This document shows, piece after piece, positions 8,426-16,789 of a stretch of 64,000 nt of DNA; positions within the stretch are counted from its first letter, which is position 1; each line of letters opens with the position of its first letter. The DNA is taken from positions 930,001 to 994,000 of the forward strand of contig NZ_CP047204.1 in NCBI RefSeq assembly GCF_030408735.1, read 5' to 3'. The DNA comes from Corynebacterium faecale. Lineage in GTDB: Bacteria > Actinomycetota > Actinomycetes > Mycobacteriales > Mycobacteriaceae. The notes beneath the pieces were generated by a model that saw only the letters and a list, made by a program, of their open reading frames with translations, made no database searches and was not told the DNA's origin. The translations under genes and the position numbers were made by a program.

Positions 8426-8730
8426 TGTGCCTTTCGGGTTCTGAGCAGGTGTGCTGGGGGTTGGGAAGGGGGGTTGGCCTCGTGGTTGGGAAGGGGTTGC
8501 TATCTACGGTGGGCCTTCCTGCTGCTGGGCTGCCTTCGCCGGGGTTCAGCACCAGCAGGGCATCGCCAAGTTTCACGGGTCTCATATTTTGTCGACCGGA
8601 TGGGACCGGATGGTGGGTGTGAACCCATACTTTCTCATCTGGGTGCAACAGGTCTATGCTGGTGTGCGTACCTGTCCCGCGCGTGAGGTCTTACACGCGG
8701 GATTCGTCTTGTGAAAGGTTAGCTGACCTG
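8426..8730. other. Intergenic region between coaA and glyA
   Basis: 305 bases between divergent genes. I see no convincing small gene. Two features stand out near glyA: a possible -10 TATGCT (8655-8660) with TTTCTC 18 bases before it, and an imperfect inverted repeat (next entry). The stretch from about 8450 to 8520 is rich in runs of G on the plus strand. Confidence 0.5.
8676..8701 (+). promoter_or_regulatory. Inverted repeat in the glyA 5' region
   Basis: CCCGCGCGTG (8676-8685) faces CACGCGGG (8694-8701) across an 8-base spacer, a match of eight pairs with a two-base bulge. It lies downstream of the likely glyA -10 and 30 bases before the start codon, so it could be a 5'-UTR hairpin or an operator. 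C. glutamicum glyA is known to be under dedicated control, but no match is claimed here. Confidence 0.35.
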
Positions 8731-10035
8731 ATGACCGATGCCCACCATGCGGATGATGTCCGTTACCAGCCATTGAGCGAGATCGATCCTGAGGTGGCCC
8801 AGGCCATCGCCGGCGAGCTCACCCGACAGCGCGACACTCTTGAGATGATCGCATCCGAGAACTTCGTGCCCCGTTCTGTTCTGCAGGCGCAGGGTTCTGT
8901 TCTCACCAATAAATACGCCGAGGGATACCCCGGCCGCCGTTACTACGGTGGTTGCGAGCAGGTTGACATCATTGAGGATCTGGCGCGTGACCGTGCCAAG
9001 GCCCTGTTTGGTGCCGAGTTCGCCAACGTCCAGCCACACTCCGGTGCCCAGGCCAACGCAGCGGTCCTGATGACCCTGGTTGATCCGGGTGACAAGATCA
9101 TGGGCCTGTCCCTGGCTCACGGTGGTCACCTGACCCACGGCATGAAGCTGAACTTCTCCGGCAAGCTCTATGAGGTTGCCGCCTACGGTGTTGATCCTGA
9201 CACCATGCGCGTGGACATGGATAAGGTCCGTGAGCAGGCCATCAAGGAGCAGCCGAAGGTGATCATCGCCGGTTGGTCCGCCTACCCGCGTCACCTGGAT
9301 TTCGCTGCCTTCCGCGAGATCGCCGATGAAGTCGGAGCGAAGCTGTGGGTTGATATGGCCCACTTCGCCGGTCTGGTTGCAGCTGATCTGCACCCGAGCC
9401 CGGTTCCGCACGCTGATGTCGTGTCCTCCACGGTTCACAAGACCCTGGGTGGCCCACGTTCCGGCATCATCGTGGCGAAGCAGGAGTACGCCAAGAAGCT
9501 GAACTCCTCTGTTTTCCCAGGTCAGCAGGGTGGGCCGCTGATGCATGCGATCGCTGCCAAGGCGACCGCACTGAAGATCGCCGGCACCGAGCAGTTCGCT
9601 GAGCGTCAGGCCCGCACCATTGAGGGCGCACAGATCCTCGCTGAGCGTCTGACCGCCTCTGATGCCAAGGCAGCAGGCGTGGATGTGCTCACCGGTGGCA
9701 CCGATGTGCACCTGGTTCTGGCTGATCTGCGCAATTCCCAGATGGACGGCCAGCAGGCCGAGGATCTGCTGCATGAGGTTGGCATCACCGTCAACCGCAA
9801 TGCGGTTCCTTTCGATCCTCGTCCGCCGATGGTCACCTCCGGTCTTCGTATCGGCACCCCGGCGCTGGCCACCCGTGGTTTCGATGCAGCAGCCTTCACC
9901 GAGGTCGCTGACATCATCGGCACCGCGCTGTCCGCTGGCAAGTCTGCGGATCTGGATTCTCTGCGTGCCCGTGTGTCCAAGCTTGCTGAGCAGTACCCGC
10001 TGTACGAAGGTTTTGAGGACTGGACCATCGTCTAA
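8731..10035 (+). CDS. glyA: Serine hydroxymethyltransferase
   Basis: 434 residues from the ATG at 8731, with GAAAGG 12 bases upstream; the longer frame from 8656 begins inside the promoter region. It interconverts serine and glycine with transfer of a one-carbon unit to tetrahydrofolate. Signatures: [32 protein letters not shown], and the PLP lysine in [13 protein letters not shown]. In corynebacteria this is the main glycine source and also acts on threonine slowly. Its neighbour pabAB makes the folate precursor p-aminobenzoate, which fits one-carbon metabolism. Confidence 0.96.
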   Translation: MTDAHHADDVRYQPLSEIDPEVAQAIAGELTRQRDTLEMIASENFVPRSVLQAQGSVLTNKYAEGYPGRRYYGGCEQVDIIEDLARDRAKALFGAEFANVQPHSGAQANAAVLMTLVDPGDKIMGLSLAHGGHLTHGMKLNFSGKLYEVAAYGVDPDTMRVDMDKVREQAIKEQPKVIIAGWSAYPRHLDFAAFREIADEVGAKLWVDMAHFAGLVAADLHPSPVPHADVVSSTVHKTLGGPRSGIIVAKQEYAKKLNSSVFPGQQGGPLMHAIAAKATALKIAGTEQFAERQARTIEGAQILAERLTASDAKAAGVDVLTGGTDVHLVLADLRNSQMDGQQAEDLLHEVGITVNRNAVPFDPRPPMVTSGLRIGTPALATRGFDAAAFTEVADIIGTALSAGKSADLDSLRARVSKLAEQYPLYEGFEDWTIV

Positions 10036-10056
10036 ACTGCAATTTTCGCCGTGTGG

Positions 10057-10088
10057 GAAGGCATCGCCGGTTATCCGGCGGTGCCTTC
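10057..10088 (+). terminator. Hairpin between glyA and pabAB
   Basis: 14-base arms (10057-10070 and 10075-10088) with one mismatch and loop TTAT. There is no T-run after it, only CTCCCC, so it may be a weak or Rho-independent-like pause site rather than a full terminator. Confidence 0.4.
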
Positions 10089-10107
10089 TCCCCGTTAAAG
10101 GACTTCC

Positions 10108-11979
10108 GTGCGCGTTCTCATCATCGACAATTATGATTCCTTCACCTTCAATCTCGCCACCTACGTGGAGGGGGTCACCGGTGTTGCGCCCACCGTGGTG
10201 AATAACGACCAGCCCGTTGATGAGACGCTTTTCGACGCCGTGATCATCTCACCCGGCCCGGGCCACCCCGGGCGTGCGGCTGATTTCGGTATCTGTTCCG
10301 GTGTGATCGACCGCGGTCTGGTGCCGATCCTCGGTGTCTGCCTCGGACACCAGGGCATCGCGCTCGTCCACGGTGGCGAGGTGGGTCCGGCACCAGCCCC
10401 GATCCACGGTCAGATCTCACGCATCCGCCATGATGGTTCGGACCTGTTCGACGGCATCCCGGGAGAGGTTGATGTGGTCCGCTATCACTCCATGATCGCC
10501 GGATCATTGCCGGACACCCTGGAGACCACCGCCGTCACCGATGACGGACTCATCATGGCGCTGCGCCACCGGGAGTTGCCACAGTGGGGTGTGCAGTTCC
10601 ACCCGGAATCCATCGGTGGGCAGTTCGGGCATCGGATCATCGCGAATTTCCTGGAGCTGGCCAGCAGACACAATCACCGGTGGCAGGTGAACGAGCGCAC
10701 GGTTGAGATCGTGGTTGATCCGGCTGCGGTTTTTGAGACCCTGTTCGCAGAATCCCCGGAGGCGTTCTGGCTGGATGACCTACAGGGCACCACCTACATG
10801 GGTGATTCCTCCGGCCTACATGCCAGGTTGAAAAGCCACCGGGTGGGGGAGGGTGACCTTTTCACCTGGTTGCGTGAGGATCTTCGACATAACCGCGTGG
10901 CAGCAGGTGTTGGATTCCGACTGGGGTGGGTGGGATACCTCGGATATGAGTTGAAAGCTGAATGCGGGGTGGCCAACAGGCACACTTCACCGTATCCGGA
11001 CGCCCAGCTGATATTCGCGGATCGGGCGGTGGCCATTGAGGGGGACCGCGTGCGGTTGATGTGGCTGGGTGATCAGGAGGAGTGGTGTGGGGAAATTACC
11101 CGTGCTCTCCTGCATCTGAAGGCACCGCGCCCAGCTGCCGCCCCGAGCACCCCGCTCACTGTCCGCGACACCCGTGATCAGTACCTGGAGAAGATTGCCT
11201 GCGCCCAGGACCTGATCACCCGGGGCGAGTCTTATGAGATCTGCCTGACCACACAGCTCTCCGCGGTAACGGAGATGGTGGATCCGCTCGCTGCGTATCT
11301 CGCGCTGCGGGCAGCCAATCCCACTTCCTATGGTTCCTATCTGCGGCTGGGGGAGATGGCGGTGTTGAGTTCCTCCCCGGAGCGTTTCATCACCATTCAC
11401 GCTTCCGGTCGGGTGGAGTCCAAACCCATCAAGGGCACCCGCCCTCGTGGGCACACGCCCGAGGAGGATTCGGCGATTATCGCCGAACTGGCTAACAATC
11501 CGAAGGACCGCGCCGAGAACCTCATGATCGTGGACCTGGTGCGCAATGACCTTGCCCGCGGCGCCCAGCCCGCCACGGTGCGGGTGGATAAGCTTTTCGA
11601 CGTAGAAACCTACGCCACCGTCCATCAGCTGGTGAGCACTGTCTCTGCACAACTGGGGACCAAGGATCCCATCGACTGCGTCCGTGCGGCCTTCCCCGGT
11701 GGATCCATGACCGGGGCCCCGAAGGTCCGCACGATGGACATCATCGATGACCTGGAATCCGGTCCCCGCGGGGTGTACTCCGGCGGGCTGGGATACTTCT
11801 CCCTCGACGGTTCGGTCGATCTGTCCATGGTGATCCGCACCCTCGTGCTCACCCCGGGGCGAATGGAATACGGTGTGGGCGGAGCGATCCTCACCCTGTC
11901 TGATCCGGCTGCGGAGTGGGAGGAGATCAGGGTGAAAACCCGCCCTCTGCTGGGACTGCTCGGGGTGGACTTTCCATGA
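10108..11979 (+). CDS. pabAB: Aminodeoxychorismate synthase, fused PabA-PabB
   Basis: 623 residues; both subunits are in one chain, as in other actinobacteria. Residues 1-200 form the glutamine amidotransferase, with GVCLGHQ (Cys78) and HPESIG carrying the catalytic His-Glu. The rest is the chorismate-binding domain, with KPIKGTRPRG and GGSMTGAPK. It turns chorismate plus glutamine into 4-amino-4-deoxychorismate. The Lys in PIKGT separates PabB from anthranilate and isochorismate synthases. Its stop codon overlaps the pabC start (ATGA), so the two are translationally coupled. Confidence 0.93.
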   Translation: MRVLIIDNYDSFTFNLATYVEGVTGVAPTVVNNDQPVDETLFDAVIISPGPGHPGRAADFGICSGVIDRGLVPILGVCLGHQGIALVHGGEVGPAPAPIHGQISRIRHDGSDLFDGIPGEVDVVRYHSMIAGSLPDTLETTAVTDDGLIMALRHRELPQWGVQFHPESIGGQFGHRIIANFLELASRHNHRWQVNERTVEIVVDPAAVFETLFAESPEAFWLDDLQGTTYMGDSSGLHARLKSHRVGEGDLFTWLREDLRHNRVAAGVGFRLGWVGYLGYELKAECGVANRHTSPYPDAQLIFADRAVAIEGDRVRLMWLGDQEEWCGEITRALLHLKAPRPAAAPSTPLTVRDTRDQYLEKIACAQDLITRGESYEICLTTQLSAVTEMVDPLAAYLALRAANPTSYGSYLRLGEMAVLSSSPERFITIHASGRVESKPIKGTRPRGHTPEEDSAIIAELANNPKDRAENLMIVDLVRNDLARGAQPATVRVDKLFDVETYATVHQLVSTVSAQLGTKDPIDCVRAAFPGGSMTGAPKVRTMDIIDDLESGPRGVYSGGLGYFSLDGSVDLSMVIRTLVLTPGRMEYGVGGAILTLSDPAAEWEEIRVKTRPLLGLLGVDFP

Positions 11980-12704
11980 CCCGATTCCGGTGGACTGGCC
12001 GGGGACTGGTGCCGGGTGAGGGAGAAGAACCATACATTGTGGATTCCTATCTGGTCCGGGATGGCCGGGTGGTGGGACTCTCAGCCCACGAACAGCGCTT
12101 CGCCGGGTCAGTGCAGGCTGAGACGGTGGTGGAGTTCCTCGTAGCCGTGCGGGAAACCCTGCCCACAGACGGAGTCTGGTTTCCCCGGGTGGAGTGGTAC
12201 GGCGGGGAGGAATTCGGGCTGCTGCTCCGCCCGGCCCCGCCACTGAGGGATGGTTCCAGTCTGTGGCTGTCCGACCTGGCCGACCCGCGCGCGCACCCCA
12301 CCGTCAAGGGCCCTGATCTGAAGGTGTTAACGCATCTTCGGAGCCTGGCGGTGGATTACCGGTGTGATGATGCCCTGCTCATTGATCTGGATGGTGTGGT
12401 CCTGGAGGCAGCCAACGCCGCGGTGGTGTTCTGGGAGGATCCGGGCACGGTCATGCTGCCCGGCCGCCCGGTGTTGCCCTCTGTGACCGTTCAGCAGACG
12501 ATTCCACTGTGGGAGAACGCCGGCATCACGGTGGTGCACAGGGATGTCCGGCAACTCAACCTGCCTGCCTGGTGCGCGAGTTCGCTCCACGGCTGGACAC
12601 CAGTGACGCACTGGGGGCGGGGAGCAGGAAAAATAACAGCAGCGCCCGCGCCACCGGTAAAACGGTGGAATCGGGCGCTGTGGGCCGGGGCGGAGACTGT
12701 TTAG
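11976..12704 (+). CDS. pabC: Aminodeoxychorismate lyase-like, class IV PLP enzyme
   Basis: 242 residues from the ATG overlapping the pabAB stop by four bases. Class IV aminotransferase-fold proteins include PabC, which splits aminodeoxychorismate into p-aminobenzoate and pyruvate. HEQRF (39-43) and the PLP-lysine region DLKVLTHLR (Lys116) match the family, as does LEAANAAVVFWED. The sequence is divergent and shorter than branched-chain aminotransferases. The assignment relies mainly on coupling to pabAB. Its last bases overlap the convergent gene's stop by four. Confidence 0.8.
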   Translation: MTRFRWTGRGLVPGEGEEPYIVDSYLVRDGRVVGLSAHEQRFAGSVQAETVVEFLVAVRETLPTDGVWFPRVEWYGGEEFGLLLRPAPPLRDGSSLWLSDLADPRAHPTVKGPDLKVLTHLRSLAVDYRCDDALLIDLDGVVLEAANAAVVFWEDPGTVMLPGRPVLPSVTVQQTIPLWENAGITVVHRDVRQLNLPAWCASSLHGWTPVTHWGRGAGKITAAPAPPVKRWNRALWAGAETV

Positions 12705-13120
12705 TCTTCTGAAACCTCGGAGGATTCTTCGGTTACTGCTTCTTCGGTTTCTGCTTCCGCGGTGGTGCGGCCCTCAGCCAGCTGGGTGCGGGCGGCGCGC
12801 AACCAATCAGGCTGATTCTCCAGCAGCTCCTTGATATCAGCGGTGGTCAGTGGTTGGTCGAGTTCGTTCTTCTTCAGGGCCGTGATGGTGATGCCCAACT
12901 TCTGGGCAACGACGGGACGCGGATGCGGTCCCTCACGGCGTAGGTTTTGGAGCCACTCCGGTGGGGTTTCCTGCAATGCGACGAACTCCGCATGAGTTAG
13001 TGCATTGTTCTGGAACTCCTCTGGCGTGGCGGGCAGGTACAGACCGAGCTTCTTGGCGGCGGTCTGCGGCTTCATGGCCGTGCCCGATGGCTTGCGTACA
13101 GATTCTTCGTTCACGCCCAC
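12701..13120 (-). CDS. DUF5997-like small protein
   Basis: 139 residues, GTG start. A short N-terminus is followed by KPQTAAKKLGLYLPATP and a repeated PEWL/PDWL pattern about 50 residues apart. The C-terminal 30 residues are strongly acidic (Glu/Ser/Thr). It fits actinobacterial proteins annotated DUF5997; the function is unknown. It starts 18 bases from a divergent LysR-substrate-domain-like gene, a pairing also seen elsewhere in actinobacteria as far as I recall. A TAATGC hexamer ends seven bases before the GTG, suggesting a leaderless transcript. Confidence 0.75.
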   Translation of the reverse strand: MGVNEESVRKPSGTAMKPQTAAKKLGLYLPATPEEFQNNALTHAEFVALQETPPEWLQNLRREGPHPRPVVAQKLGITITALKKNELDQPLTTADIKELLENQPDWLRAARTQLAEGRTTAEAETEEAVTEESSEVSED

Positions 13121-13125
13121 AACGG

Positions 13126-13133
13126 TAGCATTA
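13126..13133. promoter_or_regulatory. Overlapping divergent -10 elements in an 18-base intergenic gap
   Basis: The octamer TAGCATTA reads TAGCAT on the plus strand (13126-13131, seven bases before ATG 13139). On the minus strand it reads TAATGC (13133-13128, seven bases before GTG 13120). Both starts are placed for leaderless transcription, and the two promoters share four bases, so they should exclude one another. Confidence 0.6.
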
Positions 13134-13138
13134 CTTCC

Positions 13139-13819
13139 ATGCTGACCTTAAGTTTCGTCACCGGCACCGAGCCGGGCAAGTGGTTCACCCGTTTCCGCGA
13201 ACGCACCCACCACGGCGGACTTTCAGCCATCGACACCGATGATGCGCTGGGTGAGCTGCTTGCCGGCACCGCGCAGCTTGCATTGACGCGCCTTCCCGAC
13301 GCGCGCATCAGCGAACAGCTCCACGTGGTGGAGCTCTACCGCGAAACCCCCGGTGTGGCCTTCCCCAAGGACTATTTCCTCGCGGCGGCCGACGGGGCGG
13401 TGAAGCCTGAAGAATTAGAAGGGGAGATCATCAACTGGCAGATCCCGGACTCCGGCGAGGTGGATGCCGCAGCTGTCCGGGATGCCCTGCAGATCGTGGC
13501 AGCAAATGTAGGGGTGGTGATTGCACCACGACCCCTGTTGAAGGTGTTGAGCCGGAAGCTGGTGGAACATCGCGACTACGCCGGCGCCACCGACACCCAC
13601 GTGGCCCTGGTGTGGAAGAAGGACGGGGACTCTGACGCCATCCAGGATTTTGTCGGAATCGCCCGTGGACGCACCGAGAATTCAAGCAGACAGGTGGCCA
13701 CGAAGAAGTCAGCGCGGGAAAAAACCCTGGCCAAACAGGCACGCCGGGAATCCGCCGGGGGTGGGAAGGGGAAGGTTTCCAAGAAGAATCCACCCCGAAA
13801 GCCCCGAAAACGCCGTTAA
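13139..13819 (+). CDS. LysR-type substrate-binding-domain-like protein with basic tail
   Basis: 226 residues. The first ~175 residues resemble the effector-binding half of LysR regulators (LSFVTGTEPGKWF, then alternating strands and helices), but there is no N-terminal helix-turn-helix. The last ~50 residues are Lys/Arg-rich (KKSAREKTLAKQARRE, ending PRKPRKRR), which could bind nucleic acid non-specifically. The function is unknown. It is divergent from the DUF5997-like gene and probably leaderless. Confidence 0.7.
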   Translation: MLTLSFVTGTEPGKWFTRFRERTHHGGLSAIDTDDALGELLAGTAQLALTRLPDARISEQLHVVELYRETPGVAFPKDYFLAAADGAVKPEELEGEIINWQIPDSGEVDAAAVRDALQIVAANVGVVIAPRPLLKVLSRKLVEHRDYAGATDTHVALVWKKDGDSDAIQDFVGIARGRTENSSRQVATKKSAREKTLAKQARRESAGGGKGKVSKKNPPRKPRKRR

Positions 13820-13888
13820 TGTGTGGGTTAGGTTACACCCGTGAATGTCTGATTGCGGGAGCGGGGAAAAGTCGGGAAAATCGTGGGC

Positions 13889-14437
13889 ATGGCTGAGACC
13901 GACTTCATCATCCGACCGATCCGCGAGGCAGATTTCCCTCAGGTTCGGGCCATCTACGAGTTGGGACTGGAAACCGGACATGCGTCCTATGAACGCAAGG
14001 GTCCGACATGGGGGCAGTTCACCCGCATGAAAATCATGGAAACGGTGTTTGTGGCCGCGGAGAAGCAGGATCCGGATTTCGTTCTCGGATGGGTTGCCGC
14101 GGCGCCTGCATCAACCCGGGCGGTGTTCCACGGTGTGGTGGAGGATTCGATCTATATCCACCCGCAGGGGCAGGGCCGTGGTGTTGGTGGCGCACTGCTG
14201 GACAAGCTGGTGAATACCTGTCAGGAACTGCACAAGTGGTCCATCCACTCCTGGATCTTCCCGGAGAACACCGGATCCGCGAAGCTTCACGCCTCCCGGG
14301 GTTTTGAGAAGGTGGCCACCTTCCATCACCTCGCGAAAATGCCCTACGGGGAGATGGCCGGGCAGTGGCGGGACACCGACGTATGGGAGAAACTCCTGCC
14401 CAAGCCAGGCAAGGACTCCCTGCCTCCTACATCGTGA
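13889..14437 (+). CDS. GNAT-family N-acetyltransferase, phosphinothricin-acetyltransferase-like
   Basis: 182 residues from the ATG at 13889; a weak in-frame start exists at 13853. The N-terminus FIIRPIREADFPQVRAIYE and the acetyl-CoA loop HPQGQGRGVGGALL are GNAT motifs, and the middle and end (SWIFPENTGSAKLHASRGFEK) resemble the phosphinothricin/methionine-sulfoximine group. The substrate is unknown. Its stop lies inside the last codons of the convergent pxpC gene. Confidence 0.8.
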   Translation: MAETDFIIRPIREADFPQVRAIYELGLETGHASYERKGPTWGQFTRMKIMETVFVAAEKQDPDFVLGWVAAAPASTRAVFHGVVEDSIYIHPQGQGRGVGGALLDKLVNTCQELHKWSIHSWIFPENTGSAKLHASRGFEKVATFHHLAKMPYGEMAGQWRDTDVWEKLLPKPGKDSLPPTS

Positions 14438-15305
14438 AACGGATCCTGTCACCGGGTAGCAGTTGGGCCGAACGGTCGCAGGATCTCGCTGTCAACACCG
14501 CGATCACCGGATAACCACCAGTCACCGGATGATCAGGACCGAAGATGACCGGGTGCCCACCGGGAGGCACCTGGATTGAACCACGGACCATTCCTTCACT
14601 CTTGAGCTCACCGTTAATACGGCGACTCAGGGGTTTTTCTGCTTCCAGGCGAAGTCCGATGCGGTTGGAATCCGTGGACATGGTGAACTCCTGGTGGAAG
14701 AAGTCTTCCAGGGATTCCTGGGTGAACCATTTATCGCGTGGTCCGCGGATCACGGTGAGGGTTTCAGTGGCTGTGCGGTGCCATAAGGTGGGCAGCTGTC
14801 GGATCGCCGGCCACCACTGGGTATCCGCGATGTCATGGGCGACGCCGAGAATATCGCCAGCCTGGATCGGTGCCGGCCCCAGCGCGGAGAGCAGATCAGT
14901 TGCGGAGGAACCGAGTACCCCGGGGGCGTCGAATCCGCCCCGGACAGCCAGATAGGCGCGCATTCCATAGTCGGCATTATCCAGACGTACGCGGTCACCG
15001 GGTTCCAGGTCCAGAATGGTGTTGGTGGTGGCATTCTTGGAACGGCCCTCAGCCGAGTGGGCAGTGACCGCGGCTGCGGTTCCAGTGAACACGATGGTGG
15101 CAGGTGCCAGGGCCTCCACTTCGAAGGATCCGACGAGAATCTCGATGACCGTGGCGTTGGGATCATTGCCCAGCGCATGATTCGCACGTGCCGCGGACAA
15201 GCGGTCGAAGGAACCCGAGACACTGACCCCGGAGCCGGCGAAACCGAACCGTCCGCGGTCTTGGAATAGCGCCTGGGGGCCTGTTGTGATGACCTTGAAG
15301 CTCAT
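14427..15305 (-). CDS. pxpC: 5-oxoprolinase subunit C (biotin-dependent carboxyltransferase fold)
   Basis: 292 residues. PxpABC hydrolyses 5-oxoproline (pyroglutamate) to glutamate with ATP. Signatures of the KipA/allophanate-hydrolase subunit 2 group: LFQDRGRFGFAGSGVSVSGSFD near the start and PPGGHPVIFGPDHPVTGGYP near the end (HPV / TGGYP). The ATG follows the pxpB stop directly (TAAATG), so translation is coupled. In older annotation it appears as allophanate hydrolase subunit 2. Confidence 0.9.
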   Translation of the reverse strand: MSFKVITTGPQALFQDRGRFGFAGSGVSVSGSFDRLSAARANHALGNDPNATVIEILVGSFEVEALAPATIVFTGTAAAVTAHSAEGRSKNATTNTILDLEPGDRVRLDNADYGMRAYLAVRGGFDAPGVLGSSATDLLSALGPAPIQAGDILGVAHDIADTQWWPAIRQLPTLWHRTATETLTVIRGPRDKWFTQESLEDFFHQEFTMSTDSNRIGLRLEAEKPLSRRINGELKSEGMVRGSIQVPPGGHPVIFGPDHPVTGGYPVIAVLTARSCDRSAQLLPGDRIRFTM

Positions 15306-15962
15306 TTATTTCACCTCCACGAAACGGACTGTGTCGCCGGCCTGCAACAGCGAGGGTTGCCAGCGATCGACATCCCACATGGTGATCTCAGTGCTGCCGA
15401 TCAACTGCCAGCCACCCGGTGACTGCTGGGGATATACAGCGCTGAACTCACCGGCGAGTGCCACGGCGCCTGACGGGATCCTGGTGCGTGGCTGGTCCTT
15501 GCGGGGGATGGCCGGAAACGGATGATCCCCCTGGGGCACCAGGTAGTAGAAGCCCGGGGCGAAACCGCCGAAAGCTGCGGTCCACACCGTCTCGGTGTGG
15601 GCCCGGACCAGCTCAGCAGCCGTGAGTCCCGCGAGGTGGGCGACCTCGTCGAGGTCCGGGCCGTCGTAAAGCACTGGGATCTCCACCGGATCGCGGTGGT
15701 CGCCGCCAGCTGCTGATTCAGGGAAGAGGTGGAGACCACCCACGATCTCGGCGAAGCGTGCCGGGGTGATCCGTGCCGTGTCCAGGGTGACCAGCAGCGT
15801 CTGGGCTGCCGGCACCATGTCGACGATGCCGGGGACCTCCTGGGCGATGAGTGCGCGGTGGAGTGCCAGCACAGCGTCGAGAATGGTGCCGCGTACGAAC
15901 TCGGCATCTTCGCTTAAAAGATCAATGATGACGGCCTGGTCACCGCAGGGCCTAACGAGCAT
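15306..15962 (-). CDS. pxpB: 5-oxoprolinase subunit B (KipI/allophanate hydrolase subunit 1 type)
   Basis: 218 residues from the ATG at 15962, overlapping the end of pxpA by 11 bases. Family signatures: LVRPCGDQAVIID at the N-terminus, PVLYDGPDLDEVA in the middle, and GFAPGFYYLV. It forms the catalytic complex with PxpC. In Bacillus the homologue KipI also inhibits a sporulation kinase, a role not expected here. Longer versions starting at 16061 would run deep into pxpA and are rejected. Confidence 0.9.
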   Translation of the reverse strand: MLVRPCGDQAVIIDLLSEDAEFVRGTILDAVLALHRALIAQEVPGIVDMVPAAQTLLVTLDTARITPARFAEIVGGLHLFPESAAGGDHRDPVEIPVLYDGPDLDEVAHLAGLTAAELVRAHTETVWTAAFGGFAPGFYYLVPQGDHPFPAIPRKDQPRTRIPSGAVALAGEFSAVYPQQSPGGWQLIGSTEITMWDVDRWQPSLLQAGDTVRFVEVK

Positions 15963-16728
15963 GACGAACCTCCACATCATGATCGCGGAGAACACCCAGA
16001 ATGGTGCGGACCAGCTCGAGGGCTTTCGGGTTGTCGCCGTGGACGCAGATGGAATCTGCATGCACGTTCACCGGTGTGCCATCGATGGAGGTGATGGACT
16101 GGCCGGTGGCAAAGGCCAGCGCCTGCCCGGCCGTCACCTGGGGATCATGGTGCACGGCACCGGCCTGGGTGCGCGAGACCAGCCGACCATCGTGCGTGTA
16201 GGCGCGATCCGCGAAAGTCTCCTGGATCACGGTCAACCCTGCTGAACGGGCCTGGTCCACAATCTGCGAACCGGACAGGGCCATCAGGGGAAGTTCCGGA
16301 TTGATGCGACGGATGCCTTCGATGACCGCTGAGGCCTGGGCCTCGTCGAAGGCGATCCGGTTGTATAGAGCGCCGTGGGGCTTGACGTAGTCAACGCTGC
16401 TGCCGACACTGGCAGCCGCCGCCTGAATGGCACCGATCTGATAGATCGTCTCGGCCACCAGATCATCATGGTCATATTCCATGGTGCGGCGACCGAAACC
16501 CGCGATGTCGTTGTAACCGATGTGGGCACCGATGCGTACCCGACGTGCTGAAGCAGCGGTGACCGTCTTCAGCAGGACCGAGGCATCCCCTGCATGGAAG
16601 CCGCAGGCGATGTTGGCGCTGGACACCAGATCCAACACCGCCTCATCATTGCCCATGACCCAACTGCCGTAGCTCTCACCGAGATCACTGTTGAGGTCGA
16701 TGGAGGGCCTGCTGTGTGGGGTGTTCAT
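15952..16728 (-). CDS. pxpA: 5-oxoprolinase subunit A (LamB/YcsF family)
   Basis: 258 residues from the ATG at 16728, with AGAAAGG nine bases upstream. LamB/YcsF signatures: DLNSDLGESYG near the N-terminus, SSANIACGFHAGD, GAHIGYND, YVKPHGALYN and ADSICVHGDNP. It is the first cistron of the pxpABC trio and follows the NRAMP-like transporter gene after 61 bases. Confidence 0.93.
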   Translation of the reverse strand: MNTPHSRPSIDLNSDLGESYGSWVMGNDEAVLDLVSSANIACGFHAGDASVLLKTVTAASARRVRIGAHIGYNDIAGFGRRTMEYDHDDLVAETIYQIGAIQAAAASVGSSVDYVKPHGALYNRIAFDEAQASAVIEGIRRINPELPLMALSGSQIVDQARSAGLTVIQETFADRAYTHDGRLVSRTQAGAVHHDPQVTAGQALAFATGQSITSIDGTPVNVHADSICVHGDNPKALELVRTILGVLRDHDVEVRHAR

Positions 16729-16789
16729 GTGATGCAACCTTTCTGAAGGGAATGACGGCATAGCTTGGCTTGTCTCATATCGGCTCGTC

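Noticed and set aside
10987..12243. 418-codon minus-strand frame over pabAB and pabC
   Set aside because: Shadow of the coupled pab genes; low-complexity Arg/Pro/Gly translation.
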